The translations under genes and the position numbers were made by a program. A stretch of 64,000 bases of DNA from Paraconexibacter antarcticus (GTDB lineage: Bacteria; Actinomycetota; Thermoleophilia; Solirubrobacterales; Solirubrobacteraceae). Below the pieces are notes generated by a model. That model was not told the DNA's origin, made no database searches, and saw only the letters and a program-made list of their open reading frames with translations. Location of the stretch: positions 3,414,514 to 3,478,513 of the forward strand of contig NZ_CP098502.1 in assembly GCF_024220175.1 (NCBI RefSeq). Direction: 5' to 3'. Of the stretch, positions 52,733 to 60,841 are shown one piece after another (the first letter of the stretch is position 1; every line of letters begins with the position of its first letter).

Positions 52733-52796
52733 TCCTTCACGACATTCAGAGCCCCACTCACCACCCCGACCGAACCACGAACCAAGGAGCCGACCC

Positions 52797-53189
52797 ATGC
52801 CCCTGCACCGTCCCGCCCGTCTCGGGACCGCCGTCCTGACCGGCCTCGCGATCACCGCACCGGCGACCGTCGCGGCCGGCCCGGCCGGCGCCGCCCACGC
52901 CACCGCGGCGAGCACGAGGACGTGCCGCTCCCTGCCCCGGTATCCCGGCGTCGGCTACTACACGTCGCTGAAGGTCACGCACGTCAGCTGCACCACGGGC
53001 GTCAGGGTCATGAAGGCACATCACGCCTGCCGCACCCGGCACCGCAAGCTCGGCACGTACCGCACGGTCGCGCGGTACCACTACCGCTGCACCGAGCGGC
53101 GCGTGAAGAGCAGCATCGAGTACGACGCCAGCGTGACGTGCCGCCGGGGCACGCGCCGCGTCGTCTACACCTACCAGCAGGACCCGTAG
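52797..53189 (+). CDS. Small secreted Cys-containing protein
   Basis: The 130-residue protein starts at ATG 52797 after AAGGAG. It has a signal peptide (cleavage near AHA-T, about residue 35) and a mature part rich in Arg/Tyr/Thr with six Cys (CRSL, SCTTG, ACRTR, CTERR, TCRRG), likely forming disulfides. No enzyme motif is visible. It may have lost its native promoter to the adjacent IS110 insertion. Confidence 0.65.
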   Translation: MPLHRPARLGTAVLTGLAITAPATVAAGPAGAAHATAASTRTCRSLPRYPGVGYYTSLKVTHVSCTTGVRVMKAHHACRTRHRKLGTYRTVARYHYRCTERRVKSSIEYDASVTCRRGTRRVVYTYQQDP

Positions 53190-53315
53190 ACGCGGGGCGC
53201 CGGGAAGCACTCGTCCGGCGACCTCCCACGCGAGCGTGCATACGGTGTAAGGTCGCGATCCTCCGGACCGCGGACACGGCGGGATCCTCCGTGCCGATCT
53301 GCCGGCACCACGCAC

Positions 53316-53702
53316 GTGACCGACCTGCACCTCGAGATCCGCGCCGACCCCGCGATGGTCGCCTACATCCGCGCGATCGCCATCGACTGGGCTCGGTTCC
53401 TGCCACCGCCCCAGCGGCGGAGCCTCGTGCTCGCAATCAGCGAGGTCGTGACCAACAGCGTGCTTTACGGACCCGTCGGAGGCACGATCAGTGTCCACGC
53501 CCGCCGGTACAGGCAGGGCGTCCGGGTCGAGGTGCGTGACGACGGCCACGAGGTGCGGGTCGCACCCAGGCGGCCGGACGACCGGGGCGGGCGCGGGCTG
53601 CACATCCTCACGAGCCTCGCCTCGTCCTGGGGCGTGCAGGTCTCCCCCACCAGGGTCTGGTTCGTCATCGGCGACGAGGCGTCCGGTCCCGCCGGCCCGT
53701 AG
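53316..53702 (+). CDS. RsbW/anti-sigma-type histidine-kinase-like ATPase
   Basis: A 128-residue protein consisting of a single HATPase_c_2 domain: N box EVVTNSVLYGP, G1 box VRDDGHEV, and GRGLHILTSLASSWG as G2. Such proteins bind or phosphorylate anti-anti-sigma factors in stress or sporulation-type switches. GTG 53316 is the start. No sigma or anti-anti-sigma gene is adjacent. The upstream region (53239-53253) has a weak match to the palindrome at 49012. Confidence 0.8.
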   Translation: MTDLHLEIRADPAMVAYIRAIAIDWARFLPPPQRRSLVLAISEVVTNSVLYGPVGGTISVHARRYRQGVRVEVRDDGHEVRVAPRRPDDRGGRGLHILTSLASSWGVQVSPTRVWFVIGDEASGPAGP

Positions 53703-53949
53703 AGCCCTCGGGAGCGATCGGCTCAGACGGCCGCTCGGCCGTCGCTTCCCCCTGCTCGCCGGACAGCAGGAGGGCGCTCGTGGAGACCGCCAGGACCACG
53801 ACTGCGCCGAGCAGGAGCAGCGCGGTGCCGGTGCAGATGGCGACGATGACGCCGAGCAGGAGGTCGACGAGCACCGAGCCGGCGGTCGGGCAGCGGGCGC
53901 CGTCCCCTCCGGTGGCGCCGGGGCCACGATGCCGCGGGATCACCGGCAC
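53665..53949 (-). CDS. Possible small membrane protein
   Basis: A 94-residue ORF with one or two hydrophobic segments (SVLVDLLLGVIVAICTG and ALLLLGAVVVLAVSTSALLL) and a basic C-terminus. It overlaps the 3' end of the ATPase gene by 38 bp on the other strand. There is no supporting family match, so it may not be real. Confidence 0.3.
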   Translation of the reverse strand: MPVIPRHRGPGATGGDGARCPTAGSVLVDLLLGVIVAICTGTALLLLGAVVVLAVSTSALLLSGEQGEATAERPSEPIAPEGSTGRRDRTPRRR

Positions 53950-53986
53950 GCGGGACCGTCCAAGGCGCGCACGCCCGGGCGCCTGC

Positions 53987-54569
53987 TCATCGGCGCCTGC
54001 GCCGGGTAACGTGGTCGCAGTCGGCGCTGACGCGATCGGGGGGGGTCGGCGATGACACGGTCGACGCCCGGGCCGCAGGAGACGAGGTCCGAGCGGCCGT
54101 CGACCGTGAGCAGGCGATCGTCGCCGCCGCTGCCCGTGAGACGGTCCCGCCCCGAGCCGCCGACAAGGAGGTTGCGCCCGCTCCCACCGCTGATCCGGTC
54201 AGCGCCGGCGCCGCCGAGCAGGATGTCGCGCCCCGGCCCGCCGGCCAGCACGTCCCGCCCCGGGCCTCCTCCGAGTACGTCGGCCCCCGTGCCGCCGACG
54301 AGTCGGTCATCGCCGCGCAGGCCGAGCAGGCGGTCGTCGCCGCCCCGGCCGTTCAGGACGTCGGAGCCCCGCGTGCCCTCGATGCGATCGGGGCCACCGG
54401 TCCCGGTCCGGCGGCGAGCCCCCACGCCGGCGCCGCGGAGAGCAACAGGACCGCGCAGACGGCGGCGATGCACCGTCGCCGGGTCGGGCTGTGGGCGCGG
54501 CGAGAGCGCCCGTGAGGTCCGGCCGGCGGGCTTGTCCGAGCGTGGGCCTACACCTGCACAACCCGACAC
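53987..54569 (-). pseudogene. RTX-type calcium-binding repeat protein, frameshifted
   Basis: The minus-strand frame from 54569 holds about six GGxGxDxLx nonapeptide-type repeats (NGRGGDDRLLGLRGDDRL, GGTGADVLGGGPGRDVLAG), the parallel beta-roll Ca-binding motif. After GVDRVIADPP the frame fails in a run of eight G (54038-54045); in the adjacent frame DRVSADCDHVTRRRR completes the expected end at 53987. Near 54390 a hydrophobic signal-like stretch (CIAAVCAVLLLSAAPAWGLA) lies in another frame, so a second indel is likely. Two indels as given; probably an intact secreted protein. Confidence 0.65.
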
Positions 54570-54610
54570 GCGGGCCGCGGAGCGGTCGCGCCCGGGACGG
54601 GTGACGAACT

Positions 54611-54624
54611 CCTTACACAGTAAG
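54611..54624. promoter_or_regulatory. Palindrome CCTTAC-ACA-GTAAG near the ClC gene start
   Basis: This inverted repeat matches the one at 49012 (CCTTAC-TCT-GTAAGG) except for one outer base. It lies 4 bp before the ClC start codon, and the TAAGTA in its right arm could be a -10. Confidence 0.5.
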
Positions 54625-54628
54625 TATC

Positions 54629-56578
54629 GTGTCCGGGGTGCTCGACGCCTCCCTCTCCTTGCCGACGCCCCGCGCGCGCCTCTCCGCCTGGGCGCGGACG
54701 AGCGACCGGCCCCTGATCGCGATGGCGCTCCTCATCGGTCTCGGCGGCGGCGTCGGGGCCGTCCTGTTCCGCGAGCTCATCATCGGCATCACGCGCCTGG
54801 TGACCGGCCGGGAGGACTACGCCGGGCTCGGGCGGGTCGCGAGCACGCACGCGCACTGGCTCGGACCGTGGTTCCTGCTGCTCGCCCCCGTCCTCGGCGG
54901 GCTGTTCTACGGCCCGCTGCTCGCCCGGTTTGCCCCCGAGGCACGCGGGCACGGCGTTCCCGAGGTCATGCTCGCGGTCGCCCGGCAGGGTGGCCGGATC
55001 CGCCCGCGCGTGGCGGTCGTCAAGGCCTTCGCGTCAGCCGCCTGCATCGGGACCGGCGGGTCGGTCGGCCGCGAGGGGCCCATCGTGCAGATCGGCTCGG
55101 CGCTGGGCTCGGCCCTTGGCCAGCTCGCCGACCTGCCCGAGCGACACCTGCGCACACTCGTGGCCTGCGGCGCCGCCGCCGGGATCTCGGCAACGTTCAA
55201 CACGCCGATCGCCGGCGTGTTCTTCGCGATGGAGGTCATCCTCCGGCGCGTCGACGCATCGTCGTTCGGCCTACCCGTCGTCTCCTCGGTCGCGGCCGCC
55301 GCCGTCGGGCGCGCGGCGTTCGGCGACAAGCCGTTCCTCACCCTGCCCGCCGTCCACGTCGCCTCCGTCGCCGACTACGCGCTGTTCGCCGGTCTCGGTG
55401 TCCTGGCGACCCTGGCCGGGCTCGGCTTCGTCCGCATCCTCTACGGCACGGAGGACCTCGCCGAGCGCCTGTGGCGCGGCCCGGCGTGGGCGCGCCCGGT
55501 TGCCGGCGGCCTGCTGCTCGGCCTGCTACTGCTCGCCCTGCCGGAGATGTACGGCGTCGGCTACCCGGTGCTCTCCCGGGTCGTCGAGGGCCACGACGCC
55601 CTCGCGCTCGTGCTGCTGCTGATGGTCGCCAAGGCCGTCGCGACGAGCACGACGATTGCCATCGGCGGCTCCGGCGGCGTCTTCGCCCCGTCGCTGTTCA
55701 TCGGGGCGATGCTCGGCTCCGCCTACGGCCGCACCGCGCACGCGCTCCTCGGCGGTGGTCTCATCGCCGCCTCCAGCGCCTACGGCGTCGTCGGCATGGG
55801 CGCCGTCTTCGCCGCGTGTGCCCGAGCACCGATGACCGCCGTCCTCATCCTCTTCGAGCTCACCGGCGACCCCGGCGTCATCCTCCCCGCGATGCTCGCG
55901 ATCGCCACCACGGTCGCCCTCGCCGACGCCATCACGAAGGACACGATCTACACCCTCAAGCTCCGCCGCCGTGGCATCGACATCGACGCCCCCGCCGGTG
56001 AGCGCCTGCTCGCCGGCCTGCGCGTCCCCGCTCCGGCACCGGGCGGCCCGGCGCCTGTGCGGTGGGACCGCGCGCTCACCGACCTCGCAGGCCGATTCGC
56101 CGACACCGGCACGAGCACGCTCGCCGTGATGGGACCCGACCGGCAGTTCGAGGGCATCGTCACGCTCACCGACGTCGAGCAGCACCTCGACGCCGACGAC
56201 GTGGCCCACCTCACCGCCGGCACAGTGCTCCGCCCCGCCCCGACCGTGCACCAGGGCGACGCGCTGCACGAGCTCCTCGACGCCCTCGCCCAGACGGGCG
56301 TCGAGTCCCTGCCGATCTTCGACCGCTCCACCGCAGGCGCCCCGACCGGCTGGCTCGGCAGCGCCGACGTGCTCGCGCTCATCCGCGGGCCCGACCGCAC
56401 CCTGCCCACGCCGGTCGCGACCGGAGCGTCAGCCGCGCGTGAAGCGCAGCAGCCACCCGGCCCCGGGGAGCGGTTCCTTCTCCCCGGCTCGGGTGAGGTT
56501 GCTCAGGGCGGTGGTGACGGCGGGACGGCGGACGCCGATGAGGTGCCCGAGCGTCTCGTGCGTGAGCGCCAGCGGTAG
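54629..56578 (+). CDS. ClC-family chloride/proton antiporter with CBS region
   Basis: From GTG 54629 the protein has 649 residues. Residues about 25-430 form a ClC membrane domain with the conserved GTGGSVGREGPIVQIGSA (gating Glu in GREGP), GISATFNTPIAGVFFAMEV and GSGGVFAPSLF. The Glu pattern suggests an H+/Cl- exchanger. Residues about 450-590 are a CBS-like cytosolic region. GTG 54638 in the same frame is an alternative start. The last 150 bp overlap the Crp-like gene on the opposite strand, so the final about 50 residues may be a read-through artefact. Confidence 0.82.
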   Translation: MSGVLDASLSLPTPRARLSAWARTSDRPLIAMALLIGLGGGVGAVLFRELIIGITRLVTGREDYAGLGRVASTHAHWLGPWFLLLAPVLGGLFYGPLLARFAPEARGHGVPEVMLAVARQGGRIRPRVAVVKAFASAACIGTGGSVGREGPIVQIGSALGSALGQLADLPERHLRTLVACGAAAGISATFNTPIAGVFFAMEVILRRVDASSFGLPVVSSVAAAAVGRAAFGDKPFLTLPAVHVASVADYALFAGLGVLATLAGLGFVRILYGTEDLAERLWRGPAWARPVAGGLLLGLLLLALPEMYGVGYPVLSRVVEGHDALALVLLLMVAKAVATSTTIAIGGSGGVFAPSLFIGAMLGSAYGRTAHALLGGGLIAASSAYGVVGMGAVFAACARAPMTAVLILFELTGDPGVILPAMLAIATTVALADAITKDTIYTLKLRRRGIDIDAPAGERLLAGLRVPAPAPGGPAPVRWDRALTDLAGRFADTGTSTLAVMGPDRQFEGIVTLTDVEQHLDADDVAHLTAGTVLRPAPTVHQGDALHELLDALAQTGVESLPIFDRSTAGAPTGWLGSADVLALIRGPDRTLPTPVATGASAAREAQQPPGPGERFLLPGSGEVAQGGGDGGTADADEVPERLVRERQR

Positions 56579-57104
56579 CGCGGTCCCGTCCGCTCGCTCG
56601 CTGCCCCAGCGGGCGGCAAGCCGGGAGAGCTCGACCCGCAGGCGCTCCTCGGTGGTGCCGAGCTGGCCGATGACGCACCGCTTGACGGTTCGGCGCGAGC
56701 GCGGCAGCTCGCGCTCGAGCAACGCGATCAGCAGGGCCGGAACGCGGGCGAGCCGTGCGGTCACCCGGCCGTCCAGCACCGCGAGCCGGGCCGGTGAGAT
56801 CCCCCGCCAGTCGGCGGCGAACGGCGGGTCGGTGGCGCACCACGGCCGCAGCAGATCACCGGCCCCGAGCAGCTCGGCCGCCGCCCGGCGGCCGAACGCG
56901 ACGCGGCGCAGGACCTGGCCGCCGACCAGGAGCAGGCCGAGCGGCCGCCCGCCCTCCGGTGCCGGGGGGCGGCGCCCACGCGCCCGCGGGCACGCGCAGC
57001 ACGCGAACGTCGAGGCTGGCTCGCGCCGCCTGCGCCTCGGGCGGTGCGAGGACCGCGCCGAGGCCGGCGTCGAGATCGAGGAGGTTCGCGACCGACGGAG
57101 GCAT
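56429..57104 (-). pseudogene. Second Crp/Fnr-like regulator, frameshifted
   Basis: The N-terminal frame from ATG 57104 reads MPPSVANLLDLDAGLGAV and LRVPAGAWAPP; then, near a run of six G at 56964-56969, the coding frame changes, and the rest reads GLLLVGGQVLRRVAFGRRA, ELLGAGDLLRPW and a winged helix ALPLALTHETLGHLIGVRRPAVTTALSNLTRAG to 56429. This is a paralogue of the regulator at 45867, with similar spacing of domains. The single indel in a G run is probably a sequence error. Confidence 0.65.
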
Positions 57105-57170
57105 CGCCCCCGCAACCGGCGCGCGCGCCGATGGATGCGCCGACCCGGCGCGCGGGCCTCCCGGCGGGGG

Positions 57171-58075
57171 TCAGCGCGACGCGCAGCGATACGGGGCGGT
57201 GGCCGTGACCGCCCGGGCGGCGATCGTGCCGTCGTCGGCGACAGTCGCGTACGAGGTCGTGGACGTCAGGCTGCCGAGCGGGGCCGGCAGCGTGAGCGTC
57301 TGCCCCGGGCTGACGTCCGCGGCCATCTCGCCCGTCCCCAGATCCACGCCGTCGACCGTCCGCGCGTAGGCCAGCGTCGCGACCGGAGGCAGGTGCCGGC
57401 CGGCCTTGCCGCACACGGCGGCGGCGTCGGCGAACGTCGCCGCGGTGCGGGCGGCCTTCTCGATGCAGCCGTCGGCGGCGACGACCATGTCGGCCGCACA
57501 GGTGACGCCGCCGGTCTGGGCGGCGGCGATCAGCGCCTTGCTCGACAGGCCGCCGACCGTGGCGGCGTCGAGGCCGGCGGACTGCGCGCCTCGGCGATGA
57601 GGTCGGTCGCGTGCCGGCCGTCGAGGCGGTCGGCGTTGAGCCCGATGGCGACCGCGGTGGCGTTCGTCACGAACGGCGCGGCACGCGGGTTGGGGGTCAG
57701 GAGGCTCGCGCCGGACTGGAAGACGCCGCCGATGGGGCCGGAGTCGAAGGCGAAGTCGAACGCCTTGCCGCCGCGGAGGTTGTTCACCCGCAGGCACGGC
57801 GTCGATCGCGCCGGGTCGCCGAGCGCCCCGAGGTCGAGGCTCGAGCGGCACCCGTAGATCGCCCCGCCGCCGGCGCCGGTGTTGGACTGCCGCGTCCCGT
57901 AGGCGTCCTTGCCGGTCGCGGCGATGATCTCGGTCTCGTGCGTGGCGGTGCTGCCGCCGCGCGGGTTGCGTACGCCGAGTCCGACGGGGTCGGCCGCGAG
58001 CGCGAGCGGCGCGGCGACGAACATGGCGAGGGTGACGGCGGCGGCGAGCCGCGCGGAGCGGGATGATCTGGGCAT
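57171..58075 (-). pseudogene. Secreted protein with ADRLDG-type motif, frameshifted
   Basis: From ATG 58075 a signal peptide (cleavage near ALA-A, about residue 28) is followed by a Gly-rich region (GLGVRNPRGGSTATHETEI), GKAFDFAFDSGPIGGVFQSGASLL and NADRLDGRHATDLIAEA. The frame breaks near 57587; in the adjacent frame QSAGLDAATVGGLSSKALIAA, a Cys-containing region and TLPAPLGSLTSTTSYATV complete a 300-residue protein to 57171. Proteins with this motif are frequent, uncharacterised exported proteins of this lineage. No function can be given. Confidence 0.6.
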
Positions 58076-58169
58076 CGCCCCGGGGACCCCGCGCCGTCCG
58101 CGCCCGACCGGCGGCATGTCCGCTGCCGGACAGTCCGCCCGGACGACGGGCGCCCGTGCCGCACCCCGG

Positions 58170-58182
58170 TAGCGTCCCCGTC
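58170..58182 (+). promoter_or_regulatory. Leaderless promoter -10 of the histidine kinase gene
   Basis: TAGCGT at 58170-58175 is followed by exactly 7 nt and GTG 58183. Confidence 0.55.
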
Positions 58183-59133
58183 GTGCCGCGTTACGTCCCG
58201 CTCTTCTGGCGGCTGTTCATCCCGAACGCGATTGTGCTCGGTGTCGCCTGCGTCGTGCTCATCCTCGAACCCGCGAACGGGCGGGTGCCCGCCCTCGTCG
58301 GCGGCCTGATCGTGCTCGTGCTCGTCGACCTCGTCCTCATGCGCCGCGCGTTCGGGCCGCTGGAGCGGCTCACCGAGCTCATGCGACGCGTGGACCCGCT
58401 GCGGCCCGGCGCCCGGATCCCGCCGCCCGGCCCGGCCTCGGAGGTCTCCGTCCTCGCCGCCGCGTTCAACGACATGCTCGACCGCCTGGAGGACGAGCGC
58501 CGCGACAGCGCACGGCGCATGCTCGACGAGCGCGAGGACGAGCGGCGCCGGATCGCCGACGAGCTCCACGACCAGATCGGGCAGCACCTGACCGCGATCG
58601 CGCTCCAGGCCGCGCGCAGCGCCGACACCGCGGACGAGGACGCTGCGCGGCAGCTCCGGACGATCCACGACGGGCTCCTGGTCGGGATCGAGGACGTCCG
58701 GCGCCTCGCGCGCGAGCTCAGGCCGGAGGGCCTCGACGCCCTCGGCCTCGTGCCCGCCCTCGTCAACATGCTCGAGCGCCTGTCGCAGACGACGGGCGTG
58801 CGCGTCGTCCGTGACCTGCAGCGTGACCTCCCGCCGCTGACGACCAACGCCCAGATCGTCATCTACCGCGTCGCCCAGGAGAGCTGCACGAACGCGATCC
58901 GCCACGGCGCGCCGCAGACCGTCTGGGTCACGCTCGCGGCCGACGGCGCCCAGGTGTCGCTGACCGTCGCCGACGACGGCCGCGGCTTCCCCGCCTCCGG
59001 CGCCGAGGGCAGTGGCGGCATCCGCACCATGCGCGAGCGCGCCGTCCTGCTCGGCGCCGACCTGACGATCGGCGCCCGGCCCGGGGGCTCCGGGACCCGC
59101 GTCGACCTCCGCTTCGACCCCGTCCGCGCATGA
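58183..59133 (+). CDS. NarL-type sensor histidine kinase
   Basis: A 316-residue kinase starting at GTG 58183 (promoter geometry). It has two membrane helices (about 8-27 and 32-50) with almost no extracytoplasmic loop, a HAMP region (about 51-105), a HisKA_3 domain with phosphoacceptor ELHDQIGQHLT (about 128-138), and a HATPase_c domain with N box AQESCTNAIRHG and G box VADDGRGF. The short sensor part suggests an intramembrane signal. Its stop overlaps the response-regulator start (ATGA). Confidence 0.9.
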   Translation: MPRYVPLFWRLFIPNAIVLGVACVVLILEPANGRVPALVGGLIVLVLVDLVLMRRAFGPLERLTELMRRVDPLRPGARIPPPGPASEVSVLAAAFNDMLDRLEDERRDSARRMLDEREDERRRIADELHDQIGQHLTAIALQAARSADTADEDAARQLRTIHDGLLVGIEDVRRLARELRPEGLDALGLVPALVNMLERLSQTTGVRVVRDLQRDLPPLTTNAQIVIYRVAQESCTNAIRHGAPQTVWVTLAADGAQVSLTVADDGRGFPASGAEGSGGIRTMRERAVLLGADLTIGARPGGSGTRVDLRFDPVRA

Positions 59134-59774
59134 GCCTCATCCGCATCCTCCTCGCCGATGACCACGCGCTGGTCCGCCACGGGCTGCGGCTCACCCTCGA
59201 GGCCGAGCCCGACTTCCTCGTCGCCGCCGAGGCCGCCGACGGCGCCGCGGCCGTGCGCGAGGTGCTCAGCCAGCCGATCGACCTCGCCGTCCTCGACGTG
59301 TCGATGCCGCTGCTCACCGGGCTGCAGGCCGCGCGCCAGCTCAGCGAGCAGCGACCGGACCTGAAGATCCTCATGCTCTCGATGCACGACAACGAGCAGT
59401 TCTTCTTCGAGGCGCTGCGCGCCGGGGCGTCCGGCTACGTCCTGAAGTCCGCCGCCCACCAGGACCTCGTCGCGGCGTGCCGCGGGGCCCTGCGCGGTGA
59501 GCCGTTCCTCTACCCGCGAGGCGTCGCGGCGCTCGTCCGCGAGTACCTCGAGCGCGGCCCCGACGCCGAACTCCCCGACCCGCTCTCCGGGCGCGAGACC
59601 GAGGTCGTGAAGCTCATCGCCGAAGGGCTCTCCGGCCGCGAGATCGCCGACCTCCTCCACATCTCCGAGAAGACCGTCGAGCGGCATCGCAGCAACGTCC
59701 TGGACAAGCTCGGGCTCCGCGACCGGGTGGCGCTCACCCGGTACGCGATCCGCCGCGGCCTCGTCGAGCCCTGA
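59130..59774 (+). CDS. NarL/FixJ-family response regulator
   Basis: A 214-residue regulator. The receiver domain (about 3-120) has acidic DD at 10-11, phosphoacceptor Asp in LAVLDVSMPLL (about residue 55), Ser in MLSMHD and Lys in YVLKSAA. The LuxR HTH (about 150-210) has LSGRETEVVKLIAEGLSGREIA. It is coupled to its kinase by a 4-bp overlap. Targets are unknown; the adjacent secreted TIM-barrel genes are candidates. Confidence 0.92.
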   Translation: MSLIRILLADDHALVRHGLRLTLEAEPDFLVAAEAADGAAAVREVLSQPIDLAVLDVSMPLLTGLQAARQLSEQRPDLKILMLSMHDNEQFFFEALRAGASGYVLKSAAHQDLVAACRGALRGEPFLYPRGVAALVREYLERGPDAELPDPLSGRETEVVKLIAEGLSGREIADLLHISEKTVERHRSNVLDKLGLRDRVALTRYAIRRGLVEP

Positions 59775-59782
59775 CCGCCGGA

Positions 59783-59798
59783 TGGGGGTCGACCCCCA
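59783..59798. terminator. Palindrome after the two-component operon
   Basis: TGGGGGTCGACCCCCA is a perfect 16-bp palindrome, 8 bp after the response-regulator stop. It has no loop and no T tract as a hairpin, so it could be a terminator or a protein-binding site. Confidence 0.4.
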
Positions 59799-59890
59799 CG
59801 CCGCGCGCTCCGGGGCGTGGCCACAGTGGATGCACGGCCGGTCCGCCCGGCGCGTCCATCCGTGCGCCCCGGTCAGCGGCGCCACCCCTC

Positions 59891-60841
59891 ATGTCCCGAT
59901 TCAGACTGCTCCTCGCCGCCGCCCTGCTCTGCACCCTCGTCGCCGCCGGCAAGGCCGACGCCCGCATCCCGATCCGGGTCGGGATCTCCGAGCAGCAGGC
60001 CGCGATGTTCGACCAGAGCGCCTACCAGCGCCTGCACATCCACCACGTCCGGTACTTCGTGCCGTGGAACGTCATGGAGCACCGCGACCAGCGGCTGCTC
60101 GCCCGCAACTACGTCAAGCACGCGCGTGCCGCCGGCGCGCAGGTGCTGCTGCACCTCTCGACCGACGACTACCGCTCCAAGCGCGGCCACCTGCCGAGCG
60201 TGCGCGAGTACCGCACCCAGGTCCGCCGGCTCGTGCCGTACTTCCGGCACCTCCGCGTCCGCGACTTCGGCGTCTGGAACGAGGCGAACCACGCCAGCGA
60301 GCCGACGTACCGCAGCCCCACCCGGGCGGCGGACTTCTTCCGCGAGATGTACCGCGCCGTCAAGGGGCGCTGCCGCAGCTGCGGCGTCGTCGCGCTCGAC
60401 GTCCTGGACCAGCGCGGCGTGGAGAAGTACATGCGCAGCTTCTTCCGCCATCTCTCGCCGACCTACCGCCACCGCGCGACGATCATCGGCCTGCACAACT
60501 ACGGGGACGTCAACCGCCGGCGGACGACCTACACGCGCTCGATGATCCGCCAGGCGCACCACTACAGCCCGCACGCCCGCATCTGGCTGACGGAGACCGG
60601 CGGCCTCGTGAAGCTCGGGACGAGCTTCCCGTACAGCCCGACCCGGGCCGCACACCGGCTGAGCACGATGTTCAGCCTCGCGAATCGCTTCCGGCGCAGC
60701 GGCATCGACCGCCTGTACATCTACAACTGGACGGGCACCGGCCGTGACGCCCGGTTCGACGCCGGCCTTACCGACCCCGACGGCACGCCGCGACCGGGCT
60801 ACACGTACGTCCGCCGCAAGCTCGCGGGCTACCTGCGGTGA
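59891..60841 (+). CDS. Secreted glycoside-hydrolase-like TIM-barrel protein
   Basis: The 316-residue protein has a signal peptide (cleavage near ADA-R, about residue 25). The fold appears to be a (beta/alpha)8 barrel of glycosidase type: catalytic acid/base candidate Glu in VWNEANH (about residue 135) and nucleophile candidate in WLTETGG (about residue 236). Substrate cannot be given. It is translationally coupled (GTGA) to a second such protein. Confidence 0.75.
   Translation: MSRFRLLLAAALLCTLVAAGKADARIPIRVGISEQQAAMFDQSAYQRLHIHHVRYFVPWNVMEHRDQRLLARNYVKHARAAGAQVLLHLSTDDYRSKRGHLPSVREYRTQVRRLVPYFRHLRVRDFGVWNEANHASEPTYRSPTRAADFFREMYRAVKGRCRSCGVVALDVLDQRGVEKYMRSFFRHLSPTYRHRATIIGLHNYGDVNRRRTTYTRSMIRQAHHYSPHARIWLTETGGLVKLGTSFPYSPTRAAHRLSTMFSLANRFRRSGIDRLYIYNWTGTGRDARFDAGLTDPDGTPRPGYTYVRRKLAGYLR

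Larger units (their letters stand above)
51608..52740 (-). mobile_element. IS110-family insertion sequence
   Basis: The element comprises the transposase at 51623-52669 plus a structured non-coding stretch on its 5' side (52676-52732). IS110 elements lack inverted repeats, so the exact ends cannot be fixed; I give the minimal span. It separates the M23 peptidase from the small secreted gene at 52797, whose Shine-Dalgarno is intact. Confidence 0.8.
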
